From the NCBI RefSeq assembly GCF_046845755.1, contig NZ_CP177357.1, positions 3,410,001 through 3,474,000 on the forward strand: 64,000 bases of DNA. Reading direction: 5' to 3'. Positions within the stretch are counted from its first letter, which is position 1, and each line of letters begins with the position of its first letter. The notes under the pieces were generated by a model, which did not search any database, was not told where the DNA came from, and worked only from the letters and a program-made list of their open reading frames with translations. Positions 26,947 through 35,488 of the stretch are shown piece by piece. Made by a program: the position numbers and the translations under genes. The DNA comes from Rubrivirga sp046845755. Lineage in GTDB: Bacteria; Bacteroidota; Rhodothermia; Rhodothermales; Rubricoccaceae.

Positions 26947-29463
26947 CTACTCCACCAGCCCGACCTCGACGAGGAGCGCGTCGTACCGGGGGTCCGCGCG
27001 GAGCCCCTCGAAGACCGGCCCGACCCTGAGCATCCGGACGAACCAGCTCCGCTCGGCGTGGGCCTGCGCGAGCAAGGGGAACACCCGGTCCGTCTCGCCG
27101 AGCGCGTCGTGGACCACGGCCCGCAAGAACGGCGAGACGTAGCGGTCGTCCGCGAGCGCCTCCAGCTCGTCCAGGACGGCCCGGGCCTCGGTGCGGCGCC
27201 CCAGCCCCACAAGTGCCCGAGCCCGCGTGCTCAGCGCGTCGGGGTCCGCGCGGTCGGGGTCGGCGCGGTCGAGGGCCGCCAGGCTCTCGCGGTAGTCCCC
27301 CGTGCCCAACAGCACCAGCCCGGCGAACAGGTCGGCCGCGGGGTACGGCCCGTGGACGCGCTCGATGCGCCGGAGCACCGCGAGCGCGTCGTCCGGGCGG
27401 CCGGCGAACCACAGGATGATCCCCTCGATGAGCCGGGCGTAGGGCGAGAGCGGGTCGAGCGTCTGGGCCGCCGCGATCTCGGCGAGCGCGGCGTCGAAGC
27501 GGCCCTGGTCGCGCAGGAGCTCGGCGTACGACAGGCGCGCCAGGGCGTCGCTGGGGTCGAGCGCGAGGGCCCGGCGGAAGTGGGCCTCGGCGGCGTCCCA
27601 CTCGCGCGGGTCGTTGGCGAGGACCGACGCGAGCGCGTTGTGGGCGCCGGCGCTCTCGTCGTCGAGGGCGAGCGCCCGCTCGGCGGCGGCCTGCCCGCGC
27701 GCGGCGGCCTCGGGCGCGGTGAGCAGGCCGAGGTAGCCGAAGATCACCGCCGCGTCGGCCAGGCCGGCCCAGGCGTCGGCGAACGTGGGGTCGCGGTCGA
27801 GCGCTTGTTGGAAGTGGTCGCGCGCGGCGGCGAGGGGCTCCGGCGCCCACGTGTGGAGCAGGTGGCGGCCCTTGAGGTAGTGGTCGTAGGCGACGGCGTC
27901 GTCGGTCCCGCGCGTCGCCAGCCGCCGCCGCTCGTCGGCTCGGAGCGTCACGCCGAGCGCCTCGGCCACGCGCGCCGCGATCGCCGGCTGGACCCCGAGC
28001 ACGTCGCCGCCGCCGGCGTCCACCACGTCGGCCCACCGGACCTCTCCGCTCTCCGCGTCCACCAGCTCGGCCGCGACGCGGACGCTCTCGCCGGACCGTT
28101 GGACCCGCCCCCTGAGCAGGGCGCCCGCCCCCAGCTCGCGGCCGATCTCTTCGACGGACGCGTCGGAGCCGCGGTACCGCCCGCTCGACGCCCCGGCGAT
28201 GACGCGGAGGCCGCCGACGGTCGAGAGCCGGGCGATGAGCGCCTCCGTCAGCCCGTCGGCGAGGTAGGCGTCGTCGGGCCCGGCGCCGTCGTCGGCGAAG
28301 GGGAGGACGGCGATCCGGAGGTCTCCAACGGGCGGGTCGGGCGCCGTCGGGCGCGGCCACAGGACCGCCACGGCGACGATGGCTGCGGCGAGCGCCAGCG
28401 CCCCGACCCAACGGCGCCGCGGCCGCGGCGCGTCAAGGGCGGCGAGCACGGCGTCGGCATCGGGAAACCGGCGGGCGGGCTCCTTTTCGAGGCATCGGTC
28501 CACGACAGCGGCGAGGCGTGCGGGCACGTCGGGGCGGAGGACCCGGACCGGCGCCGGGTCGTCGTGGCGGACGGCGTGGATGACCGTCGCGTCGGTCTCG
28601 CCGCGGAACGGCCGCTCGCCCGTCAGCATCTCGTAGAGCACGACGCCCCAGCTCCACAGGTCGGCCCGGGCGTCGGCCGGCTCGCCGCGCGTCCGCTCGG
28701 GGCTCATGTAGGCGACCGTCCCCAGCGTCGCCCCCTCGCGCGTCAGGTCGCGGCCGGCGGCCTTGGCGATCCCGAAGTCGACGAGCCGGGCGCCCCCGGG
28801 CGCCAGGAGCACGTTCGACGGCTTGACGTCGCGGTGGACGACACCCGCGCGGTGTGCTGCCCCGAGCCCCTCCGCCAGCCGCCGCGCCACGGCCACGGCC
28901 TCGGCGACCGGGAGCGGCCCGCCCTCGAGCCGCTCGCGCAGCGACGGCCCCTTGATGTAGGCCATCGCGAGGTAGAGGCGCCCGTCGTCGGCCTCGCCGA
29001 TCTCGTGGACGGCGGCGACGGCGGGGTGGTCGAGCGCGGCGGCGGCCTGGGCCTCGGCCACGAGCCGGCGCCGGGCGCCGGGGTCGGCCGAGAGGTGCGG
29101 CGAGACCAGCTTGAGCGCGACGGGCCGGCCGAGCCGCGGATCCGTCGCGAGGTAGACCACGCCCATCCCACCCCGGCCCAGCTCCCGCTCGATCCGGTAC
29201 GGCCCCACGGTCTGGCCGACCGGCGCGTCCGCCTCGCCCACGAGCGCCGCGGCGTGGTCCGCGTCGATCGTGTCGAGAAAGCCGTCGGCCTGGTCGTGGG
29301 CGTCGAGGAGCGCGTCGAGCTCGGCGCGGAGGGCGGGGTCGCCCGCGCAGGCGGCGTCGAGGAAGGCGGGCCGCTCGGCCGGCGGGCGGTCGAGCGCCTC
29401 GGGCAGGAGGCGCCGGGCCTGCCGCCAGAGGTCGGCGGCGCGCGCGGGGTCGGGAGCGGTCAT
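26947..29463 (-). CDS. membrane Ser/Thr protein kinase with C-terminal TPR domain
   Basis: An 838-residue PknB-like kinase. The kinase domain (about 85-340) has the glycine loop GRGGMGVVY, catalytic Lys in VALKLV, HRDVKPSN (210-217), DFG in DFGIAK, and APE replaced by SPE in YMSPERTRG. One membrane segment follows (about 352-372), then a FlgO-like stretch (LRIAVLPFADDG, ELGAGALLRGRVQR) and about eight TPR-like helix pairs outside the membrane. The extracytoplasmic part may read envelope state and control the kinase. The ECF sigma gene ends 25 bases upstream, a pairing seen in many ECF sigma/kinase loci. A separate -7 element spans the sigma stop codon. Confidence 0.93.
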   Translation of the reverse strand: MTAPDPARAADLWRQARRLLPEALDRPPAERPAFLDAACAGDPALRAELDALLDAHDQADGFLDTIDADHAAALVGEADAPVGQTVGPYRIERELGRGGMGVVYLATDPRLGRPVALKLVSPHLSADPGARRRLVAEAQAAAALDHPAVAAVHEIGEADDGRLYLAMAYIKGPSLRERLEGGPLPVAEAVAVARRLAEGLGAAHRAGVVHRDVKPSNVLLAPGGARLVDFGIAKAAGRDLTREGATLGTVAYMSPERTRGEPADARADLWSWGVVLYEMLTGERPFRGETDATVIHAVRHDDPAPVRVLRPDVPARLAAVVDRCLEKEPARRFPDADAVLAALDAPRPRRRWVGALALAAAIVAVAVLWPRPTAPDPPVGDLRIAVLPFADDGAGPDDAYLADGLTEALIARLSTVGGLRVIAGASSGRYRGSDASVEEIGRELGAGALLRGRVQRSGESVRVAAELVDAESGEVRWADVVDAGGGDVLGVQPAIAARVAEALGVTLRADERRRLATRGTDDAVAYDHYLKGRHLLHTWAPEPLAAARDHFQQALDRDPTFADAWAGLADAAVIFGYLGLLTAPEAAARGQAAAERALALDDESAGAHNALASVLANDPREWDAAEAHFRRALALDPSDALARLSYAELLRDQGRFDAALAEIAAAQTLDPLSPYARLIEGIILWFAGRPDDALAVLRRIERVHGPYPAADLFAGLVLLGTGDYRESLAALDRADPDRADPDALSTRARALVGLGRRTEARAVLDELEALADDRYVSPFLRAVVHDALGETDRVFPLLAQAHAERSWFVRMLRVGPVFEGLRADPRYDALLVEVGLVE

Positions 29464-29483
29464 CGCGGCGACGGCGAGTCGCC

Positions 29484-29491
29484 CCAACCTA
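29484..29491 (-). promoter_or_regulatory. -7 promoter element of the kinase gene
   Basis: TAGGTTGG on the minus strand, 20 bases before the kinase ATG. Its TAG is also the stop codon of the sigma gene, so the kinase can have its own promoter inside the operon. Confidence 0.45.
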
Positions 29492-30061
29492 GGGCGCCGG
29501 CGCGGCGTGGAGCGCGCGGTACAGCCACGCTCGGGCCGTCGCCCAGTCGCGGCGGAGCGTCCGCGTCGTGACGCCGAGCACGTCGGCCGTCTCCTCGACG
29601 CTGAGGCCCCCGAAGTAGCGGCACTCCACCAAGTGCGCCGCGCGGGGGTCGAGCGCGGCGAGCCGGTCGAGCGCGGCGTCGAGGTCGAGGAGGTCGGCCG
29701 CGAGTCCGTCGACGGCGAGGTGGGCCTCGTCGAGCGTGACGGCGACGGCCCTGCCGCCGCGCTTCTGGCGGAGCCGGTGCCGCGCCCGGTCGACGAGGAC
29801 CTGCCGCATGGCGCGGGCGGCGGCCCCGAAAAAGTAGGCCCGGCTCCGGACCGGTACGCGCGTCTGGTCGACCAGCTTGAGGTAGGCCTCGTGGACGAGC
29901 GCCGTCGTGTCGAGCGTCGCGTTGCGGCGCTCGCGCGCGAGCTGCCCGTGCGCCATCCGCCGGAGCTCCTCGTAGACGAGCGGCACGAGCCGATCGGCGA
30001 CGGCGCGGTCGTCGGCGTCGGCGGCGAGGAGCACCTCGGTGATGGCGTGGGACCCGGGCAT
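29489..30061 (-). CDS. ECF-type RNA polymerase sigma factor
   Basis: A 190-residue sigma-70-like factor of the ECF group often linked to Ser/Thr kinases (TIGR02999-like). Region 2 is seen in LVPLVYEELRRMAHGQL and LVHEAYLKLVDQ; region 4 ends with SVEETADVLGVTTRTLRRDW, the DNA-binding helix-turn-helix. There is no anti-sigma gene. The kinase directly downstream may regulate it by phosphorylation. The start at 30061 was chosen because an open frame further upstream has no sigma-like character and a TAGGTTGC element lies 18 bases before this ATG. Confidence 0.92.
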   Translation of the reverse strand: MPGSHAITEVLLAADADDRAVADRLVPLVYEELRRMAHGQLARERRNATLDTTALVHEAYLKLVDQTRVPVRSRAYFFGAAARAMRQVLVDRARHRLRQKRGGRAVAVTLDEAHLAVDGLAADLLDLDAALDRLAALDPRAAHLVECRYFGGLSVEETADVLGVTTRTLRRDWATARAWLYRALHAAPAP

Positions 30062-30079
30062 GGCGGCGGGGGGGAGCTG

Positions 30080-30087
30080 GCAACCTA
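30080..30087 (-). promoter_or_regulatory. -7 promoter element of the ECF sigma gene
   Basis: TAGGTTGC on the minus strand, 18 bases before the ATG at 30061, one of the best TAnnTTG matches in the window. Confidence 0.5.
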
Positions 30088-30155
30088 GGGCAACCGGTCG
30101 GTTGCTTCCTCTAATGCGGGAAGGACGACGTCGGGCCCGCCGCCATGCCTGTTGG

Positions 30156-30268
30156 ACATCCCCCACCCCTTCGGGGCACCCCCTTCAAAGGGGGACTTTC
30201 TCCGTCTGGAGCGACCTAAAAGTCCCCCTTAGAAGGGGGACGCGGAGCGGAGCGACGCCGGGGGATGT
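30156..30268. repeat. nested palindromic repeat (REP/MITE-like)
   Basis: A 113-bp element in the divergent gap between the sigma gene and a lipoprotein gene. The outer arms are ACATCCCCC (30156-30164) and GGGGGATGT (30260-30268). Inside are two further hairpins, one around CCCCCTTCAAAGGGGG (ending 30194) and one around GTCCCCCTTAGAAGGGGGAC (30222-30241). Poly-C/AAGG palindromes of this style are dispersed in many bacterial genomes as non-coding mobile repeats. No ORF or transposase is present inside. Confidence 0.75.
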
Positions 30269-30354
30269 TCGGGTCTAGCACGAGGGTTGCCCCCGTCGTG
30301 TCCGGCCCGGCGCCCGGAAGGCGCAGGAGGGGACGACGCCCGCTCCTCCCTGCC

Positions 30355-31050
30355 ATGACCCTGCGCCCCGCCCTCCTCCTCACCGCCGTCCTCGTCGCCG
30401 CCTGCGACAGCGCGGCGCCGGCTCCCCCCGCCCCCACGCCGCCGCCCGTCTTCCCCCCCGCCGAGACGCTCGCCGCCGAGCTCGTCGACCCGGCCATGAT
30501 CCGGGAGGTCGTCGACGCCGAATGCACGCCGTTCCAGGACGCGGCCCCGGACGCGGCGCTGTTCCACATTCCCCAGAGCGAGGCCCGCCGCGGCGCGTGC
30601 GCGCCCCTGCTCGCCCTCGCCGACCCGGGCGGCCAGCCCATCACCGCCGAGGCCTGGGCCCGGGCGTCGGGCGAGGTCACGCTGACGTGCGTCGGTGCCG
30701 GTACGCGGTACGCCTTCCGGTTCGACGGCTTGGTCCCGGGCGGGGTCTACACCATCTGGCACTTCCCCGGCTCCGGCGGCGGCGCCCTCGCCACGCACCC
30801 CGGCGGCGCCCGCAACGTGTTCACCGCCCAAACCGGTACGACGACGTTCACGGTCGTCGGGACGGCCGGGGCCATGACCATGTGGGGAACCGTGCCGGCC
30901 TGCACGCTGCCCGTCCCCCCGCGCGCCGAGGTCGGCGACATCGGCGGCGAGCTGTTCGTGGTGGTGTACCACACGGATAACCGGAGCTGGGGCGACGTCC
31001 CGGGACCCGACGAGACCATCGCCGGACACCTCGTGGTGATGGGCCGCTGA
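30355..31050 (+). CDS. lipoprotein of unknown function
   Basis: A 231-residue lipoprotein (lipobox VLVAAC, Cys17) with a Pro-rich linker directly after the lipid site. The folded part is mostly beta, with VTLTCVGAGTRYAFRFDGLVPGG, VYTIWHFPGSGGG and a C-terminal strand GELFVVVYHTDNRSWGD. Four cysteines lie outside the lipobox (AECTPF, GACAPL, LTCVGA, PACTLP), enough for two disulfides. I do not recognise the family. It is followed by another lipoprotein gene 74 bases downstream. The start follows a CT-rich leader (CTCCTCCCTGCC). Confidence 0.8.
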   Translation: MTLRPALLLTAVLVAACDSAAPAPPAPTPPPVFPPAETLAAELVDPAMIREVVDAECTPFQDAAPDAALFHIPQSEARRGACAPLLALADPGGQPITAEAWARASGEVTLTCVGAGTRYAFRFDGLVPGGVYTIWHFPGSGGGALATHPGGARNVFTAQTGTTTFTVVGTAGAMTMWGTVPACTLPVPPRAEVGDIGGELFVVVYHTDNRSWGDVPGPDETIAGHLVVMGR

Positions 31051-31124
31051 CGCCCGGCGTGTCCGGTGTCGGCGCCGGATGTCGCAGGCCTCCGTGTCCC
31101 CCCTTCCCATTCCCCCCTGCTGCC

Positions 31125-31658
31125 ATGCGTACTGCCTTCCCTCTCCTCCTCGCCCTCGCCCTCGTGGCCGGCTGCTCCGACGCCGGGCCCACCGCGTCCG
31201 ACCCCACCGACGCCCGGCCCGTGCTCGACGTGAGCGGCACGTGGGATTGGAGCGAGGTCACCCACATCCGCGCGACGCCGTTCGCCGCCGGAGCCATCTT
31301 TGGCGTCACGCCCGAGGGCCCGGTGACGCACCTGTCATGCCCAAGCGCCGGCACGCTCACCGTCGCCCAGACCGGCGAGACGTTCAGCGGGACGTCGACG
31401 CAGGCCCCCGCCGTCTGCACGACGCGCGGCGGGCAGACCGCCCCGGCCCCGTTCCCGCTCGCGCTCGACATCACGGGCGAGGTCCGCGGACGCAGCCTCC
31501 GGTTCACGTTCGAGACCGGCGGCTTCCCGTGCCACTACCGCGGCTCGCTCCGCGCCACGGGCGGCACCCCGACCGCGTGGCGGGCGACGGGCGGCTGCGA
31601 GGTCCCGCCGGAGTTCGGGAAAGACAAGATCCTCGACTTTGTGGCGACCCGGCCGTAG
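31125..31658 (+). CDS. small lipoprotein of unknown function
   Basis: A 177-residue lipoprotein (lipobox LALVAGC, Cys17). The mature part looks like a lipocalin- or beta-barrel-like fold: VSGTWDWSEVTHIR, GTLTVAQTGETFSGTST, LDITGEVRGRSLRFTFE and YRGSLRATG read as consecutive strands. Four cysteines besides the lipobox one could pair. No family is recognised. It ends 17 bases before the stop of the convergent histidine kinase gene. Confidence 0.8.
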   Translation: MRTAFPLLLALALVAGCSDAGPTASDPTDARPVLDVSGTWDWSEVTHIRATPFAAGAIFGVTPEGPVTHLSCPSAGTLTVAQTGETFSGTSTQAPAVCTTRGGQTAPAPFPLALDITGEVRGRSLRFTFETGGFPCHYRGSLRATGGTPTAWRATGGCEVPPEFGKDKILDFVATRP

Positions 31659-31675
31659 CCGTCGGCGCCGGGCGG

Positions 31676-34600
31676 TCAGGGGCGGCCGCCCGGCAGCCGG
31701 AGGGTGAACGTCGTGCCCTCGCCCTCGGCGCTCTCGACGGCCAGCGTCCCGCCGTGGCCCTGCGCGACGATGTCGTGGCTGAGCGAGAGCCCCAAGCCGG
31801 TCCCCTGCCCTGCCGGCTTCGTGGTGAAGAACGGCTCGAACACCTTGGCCGCGACCTCGGGCGCCATCCCCGGTCCGTTGTCGGCGACGGCGATCTCGAC
31901 GCCGCCGTCGGTCCCCCGCGTCGAGACGGTCACCGTCGGCGCGTAGCCGCCCGCCCCGGCGTCGGCGCGTTGGCGGGTCGCGTCGAGCGCGTTGTCGACG
32001 AGGTTGACCACGACGCGCCCGATCTCCTGGGGCTCGACCACGACCTCGCCCACGTCGCCCGCCAGGTCGAGGCGGAGAGTAGCGGAGAACGCGGGGTGGC
32101 GGACCCGCACCGCGTGCGCGGCATGCGCGGCGTGCTCTTCGACGAGCGCGTTCAGCGCGACGGGCCGGTGCGGCCCCGAGCCGCTCCGCGCGTGCTCCAT
32201 CATCGCCTTCACGATGGCGTCGGCGCGGCGGCCGTGCTCCTCGATCTTGGCCGCGTTCGAGGCGAGGTCGGCCAGGATCGCCCGGCGCTCCTCGGGGTCC
32301 GTCTCCCCGGCCAGCTCCTCGACGAGCTCTTGGGACAGGCTGGCGAAGTTGTTGACGAAGTTGAGCGGGTTCTTGATCTCGTGGGCGATCCCGGCGGTCA
32401 GCTGGCCGAGGCTCGCCATCTTCTCGCTCTGGATGAGCTGGGCCTGCGTCGCGCGGAGCTCCACGAGCGCCCGCTCGGTCTGGGCCTTCTCTTCGAGGAC
32501 CGCCCGGTGGTTGGTCTCCGCCTGCTGGAGGTCCTCGAACCGGCGGTACGCGAGGTCGAAGGCGGCGGTAAACCGGACGAGCACGTCCGTGGCCTCTAGG
32601 CTGGGGTCGGCCTCGCCCCACAGGGCATAGCCGATCTCGCCGTGCGAGGTCCGGGCCTGGACGAACGTGAGCCCGCCCAGCTCGCGCGCGATCTCGGGCG
32701 TGATGCCGTCGGGGTCCACCTGGTGGAAGTGGCCCTTGGTGTTCATGTGGTGCACGTACCGGGCGGCGGCCTCGGCGTCGAACCGGAAGACGCCGACCGG
32801 TTCGTCGCCGTGCTCCCACGCCGCCAGCGCGGGGACCATCGAGAAGTCGCGGGGGAGCTCCATGATGGCCGCCACCTTCCGGCCCCCGACGCTGGTCACC
32901 GCCTTGTGGTAGCTCTCGGGCGTGTACCGGGTCTGCCAGAACACCTCGGCGGGCAGGCCGAGGCCGGAAAACTCCTGGTGGATCCGGACGATCACGTCGA
33001 GCAGTTCGTCGGACGTGGTCATCGCGAGCGCGCGCGAGCGGACCCGCTCCATCGCCGCTTCGATCTGTGCCTCCCGAGCCCGCTCCTCCGCGCGTTGCAG
33101 GTCGAGGAACCGGGTGTACGCCTGTTGGAAGACCTTCCCAAACCGCAGCAGCGTCCCGTTGTCCTCGTCCGTGTACGGCCGCCCCGAGAAGTTCTCGACG
33201 TACAGCCCGACGTTGTCTAAGAGCACGGTCGAGATCGAGAGCGCGGGGCACTGGCGGTAGAACGCTTTGGCCTCGTCGGGCACGCCGGGGATAAGCTCGA
33301 AGAGCTGCTCGTAAAAGGCGTTCTTCTCCTCGAAGCCGAGCTCGTTGGTGAAGACCTGCGTGCCGTCTCGCTTGGCCTCTCGGAGGCTGTTGAAGTGTGC
33401 CGAGTCGAAATAGGGGATCGTCACCTCAGACGCGACCTCGTTGGGGTCGGCGAGGTAGATGTGCATGTCCTCCCGGCTCTTGTAGTCGATGATGAACCCG
33501 GCGTGGTCCACGTGGAGGCCGACGTCCACGATCTGATCGTTGACAATCCGGATGACGTCTTTGAGCTCCTCGCTCTTGTGCATCCCCATCGTCCGGGAGC
33601 GCACGCGCTCCAGCGCGGTCTCGATCCGGGCCTCGCGGGCCTGCTCCTCCGCCTGCTTCAGGTCCAGAAACCGGGTGTAGGACTGCTCGAACACCTTGGC
33701 GAACCGCCGGAAGATGTCGTGGGCGTGGGGGACCGCCTCGAACGTGACGAAGATCAGGTAGCCGTACCGGAAGAACGCGACGTGGTCGACCTGGGCCTCC
33801 GGGAACGGGACGCCCGAGGCCTGGAGCCCGAGGAGCACGTCGCCCACGCCGGGCACGGCGCAGAGCGCCTCGTAGTGCTCGGCGCACCGGTCCGCCCCGA
33901 TGGCCTCCACATGCAGGTCCGCGCCCGACTGACCGATGGCGTGGTAGCGCTCGAAGACCCCGACGCGGGGGATGGTGTACTCCGGGTAGAACCCGTCGGC
34001 GTTGGCGCCCCACTCCGTCGAGCTCTCATCGCCCTCGTCGTAGATGTGGAAGGCGCAGTGCCAGGTGTCCACGCCCAGCGCCCGGACCTGCTTGACCAAC
34101 TCGTAGGAGAGCTCGCCCAACTCGTCGCTCGACTGCATGGCCAGGCTCCGGCTCCGGACGCGTTCCAGCGCCGCCTCGACCTCGGCTTCGCGGGCCTGCG
34201 CCTCCGCCTGCTTCACGTCGAGGTAGCGCGTGTAGGTCTGGTCGAACACGTTGGCAACGCGGCGGAGGACCGCTGCGCTCTCGTCCGCCAGGGGCTCGAG
34301 GCTGGCGGTGTGCAGGGCGCCGAAGGCGGTGAACGAGGCGGTGAGGAGGACCCGGTCGGGCGCCGCCATACCGACTTTCACCTCGTCGGGGAGCCGCGCC
34401 AGCTCCGTCTCGGAAAAGAGCACCGTGTCCCAGGTCGCCTTCAGGTCGCCGTGGAGGTCGTAGGTCCACAGCGGGTCCTGCCGGTCCCAGGCGTCGAGGA
34501 ACGCGTGGTACGACGGGTGGTCGTGGTAGGGGATGTGGTAGCTGTCCGGCTCGTCGGGGCGCTCCGCGTTCGCCATCCAGAAGCGCGCGCTCCGCGTCTC

Positions 34601-35488
34601 CGGGTCGATGACCCAGAGGACGCACCGGGTGAGGTCGAGGTCAAGGTGTGTCAGCTCGCCGAAGATCCGGCCGATCACGTCGGAGAGCTCGCCGCTCGAC
34701 CGCATCCCCATCGTCCGGCTGCGGACCCGTTCGAGGGCCGCCTCGATCCGGGCCTCGCGCACCTGCGCCTCGGACTGCTGGATGTCCTCGACGCGGGTGT
34801 AGGTCAGGTCGATCACTCGGGCAAACCGCCGGAGGACCGCGGCGTTCTCGTCCGAGAGCGGCTCGGGCCCGACGGCCTGCACGACGCCGTGGGTCGTGGC
34901 GGCGTTCGAGAGCCAGATGTCGCCGAACCGCCGCATCCCCTCCTTCGCAGGCTCGGGCAGCCGGCGGAACTCGGTCTCCTCGTGGAAGAACCGGTCCTGC
35001 TCGCGCTTGACCTCGCCGGCCAGCTCGATCTCGAAAAAGGGCGCCCCCTGCCGCCACCCCTCGAGGAGCGCCTGGTAGGTCGGGAGGTCGTGGTACGGGA
35101 CGCGGTAGCGCTCGGGCAGCGCGTCGTCCGTGAGCCCGGACATCCAGAAGTCCGCGTCGCCGGTCTCGGGGTCGAAGAGGACGATGGTGCACCGGCCGGA
35201 GGGGAAGGCCAGGGCCTTCATCTCGGTCAGGATCACGAGCACCATCTCGCGGAGCTCGTCGCTGCTCCGCATCGCCATCGCGCGGGAACGGACCCGCTCC
35301 AGGGAGGCCTCGACCTCGGCCTCGCGCCGGGCCGCCTCGAGGTCGCCGTGGAGCCGCCGGTAGAGGTGCTGGTCGCGGTCGTGCTGGTTCTCGAGGTCCG
35401 CGCGGTGCCACTCGGAGCGCTCGAGCTTCTTCTTGAGGACCCGGAGCTGCTTCTCCAGCGTCTCGACGGAGAGGGGGGCGTCGCTCAT
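31676..35488 (-). CDS. soluble histidine kinase with five tandem sensor modules
   Basis: A 1270-residue cytoplasmic kinase without membrane segments. After an N-terminal coiled coil (about 5-55), a signalling helix of the form EAALERVRSRxMxMxxSxEL recurs five times at residues of about 60, 246, 433, 620 and 806, a period near 187. Each copy is followed by a divergent GAF-like domain ending in a helix such as FxxxYTRxLDLxQAE. The kinase core has GIAHEIKNPLNF (phospho-acceptor His1036) and HATPase boxes NLVDNALDATRQ, DNGPGM and GTGLGLSLS. It overlaps the upstream FIST gene by four bases. No response regulator is adjacent, so phosphate would go to a distant partner. Confidence 0.94.
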   Translation of the reverse strand: MSDAPLSVETLEKQLRVLKKKLERSEWHRADLENQHDRDQHLYRRLHGDLEAARREAEVEASLERVRSRAMAMRSSDELREMVLVILTEMKALAFPSGRCTIVLFDPETGDADFWMSGLTDDALPERYRVPYHDLPTYQALLEGWRQGAPFFEIELAGEVKREQDRFFHEETEFRRLPEPAKEGMRRFGDIWLSNAATTHGVVQAVGPEPLSDENAAVLRRFARVIDLTYTRVEDIQQSEAQVREARIEAALERVRSRTMGMRSSGELSDVIGRIFGELTHLDLDLTRCVLWVIDPETRSARFWMANAERPDEPDSYHIPYHDHPSYHAFLDAWDRQDPLWTYDLHGDLKATWDTVLFSETELARLPDEVKVGMAAPDRVLLTASFTAFGALHTASLEPLADESAAVLRRVANVFDQTYTRYLDVKQAEAQAREAEVEAALERVRSRSLAMQSSDELGELSYELVKQVRALGVDTWHCAFHIYDEGDESSTEWGANADGFYPEYTIPRVGVFERYHAIGQSGADLHVEAIGADRCAEHYEALCAVPGVGDVLLGLQASGVPFPEAQVDHVAFFRYGYLIFVTFEAVPHAHDIFRRFAKVFEQSYTRFLDLKQAEEQAREARIETALERVRSRTMGMHKSEELKDVIRIVNDQIVDVGLHVDHAGFIIDYKSREDMHIYLADPNEVASEVTIPYFDSAHFNSLREAKRDGTQVFTNELGFEEKNAFYEQLFELIPGVPDEAKAFYRQCPALSISTVLLDNVGLYVENFSGRPYTDEDNGTLLRFGKVFQQAYTRFLDLQRAEERAREAQIEAAMERVRSRALAMTTSDELLDVIVRIHQEFSGLGLPAEVFWQTRYTPESYHKAVTSVGGRKVAAIMELPRDFSMVPALAAWEHGDEPVGVFRFDAEAAARYVHHMNTKGHFHQVDPDGITPEIARELGGLTFVQARTSHGEIGYALWGEADPSLEATDVLVRFTAAFDLAYRRFEDLQQAETNHRAVLEEKAQTERALVELRATQAQLIQSEKMASLGQLTAGIAHEIKNPLNFVNNFASLSQELVEELAGETDPEERRAILADLASNAAKIEEHGRRADAIVKAMMEHARSGSGPHRPVALNALVEEHAAHAAHAVRVRHPAFSATLRLDLAGDVGEVVVEPQEIGRVVVNLVDNALDATRQRADAGAGGYAPTVTVSTRGTDGGVEIAVADNGPGMAPEVAAKVFEPFFTTKPAGQGTGLGLSLSHDIVAQGHGGTLAVESAEGEGTTFTLRLPGGRP

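Noticed and set aside
26839..29571. 910-codon open frame on the plus strand opposite the Ser/Thr kinase
   Set aside because: It is a shadow of the kinase/TPR gene and has no family features.
30156..30268. Palindromes as a rho-independent terminator
   Set aside because: They lie between divergent start codons, so no transcript ends there; a dispersed repeat explains them better.
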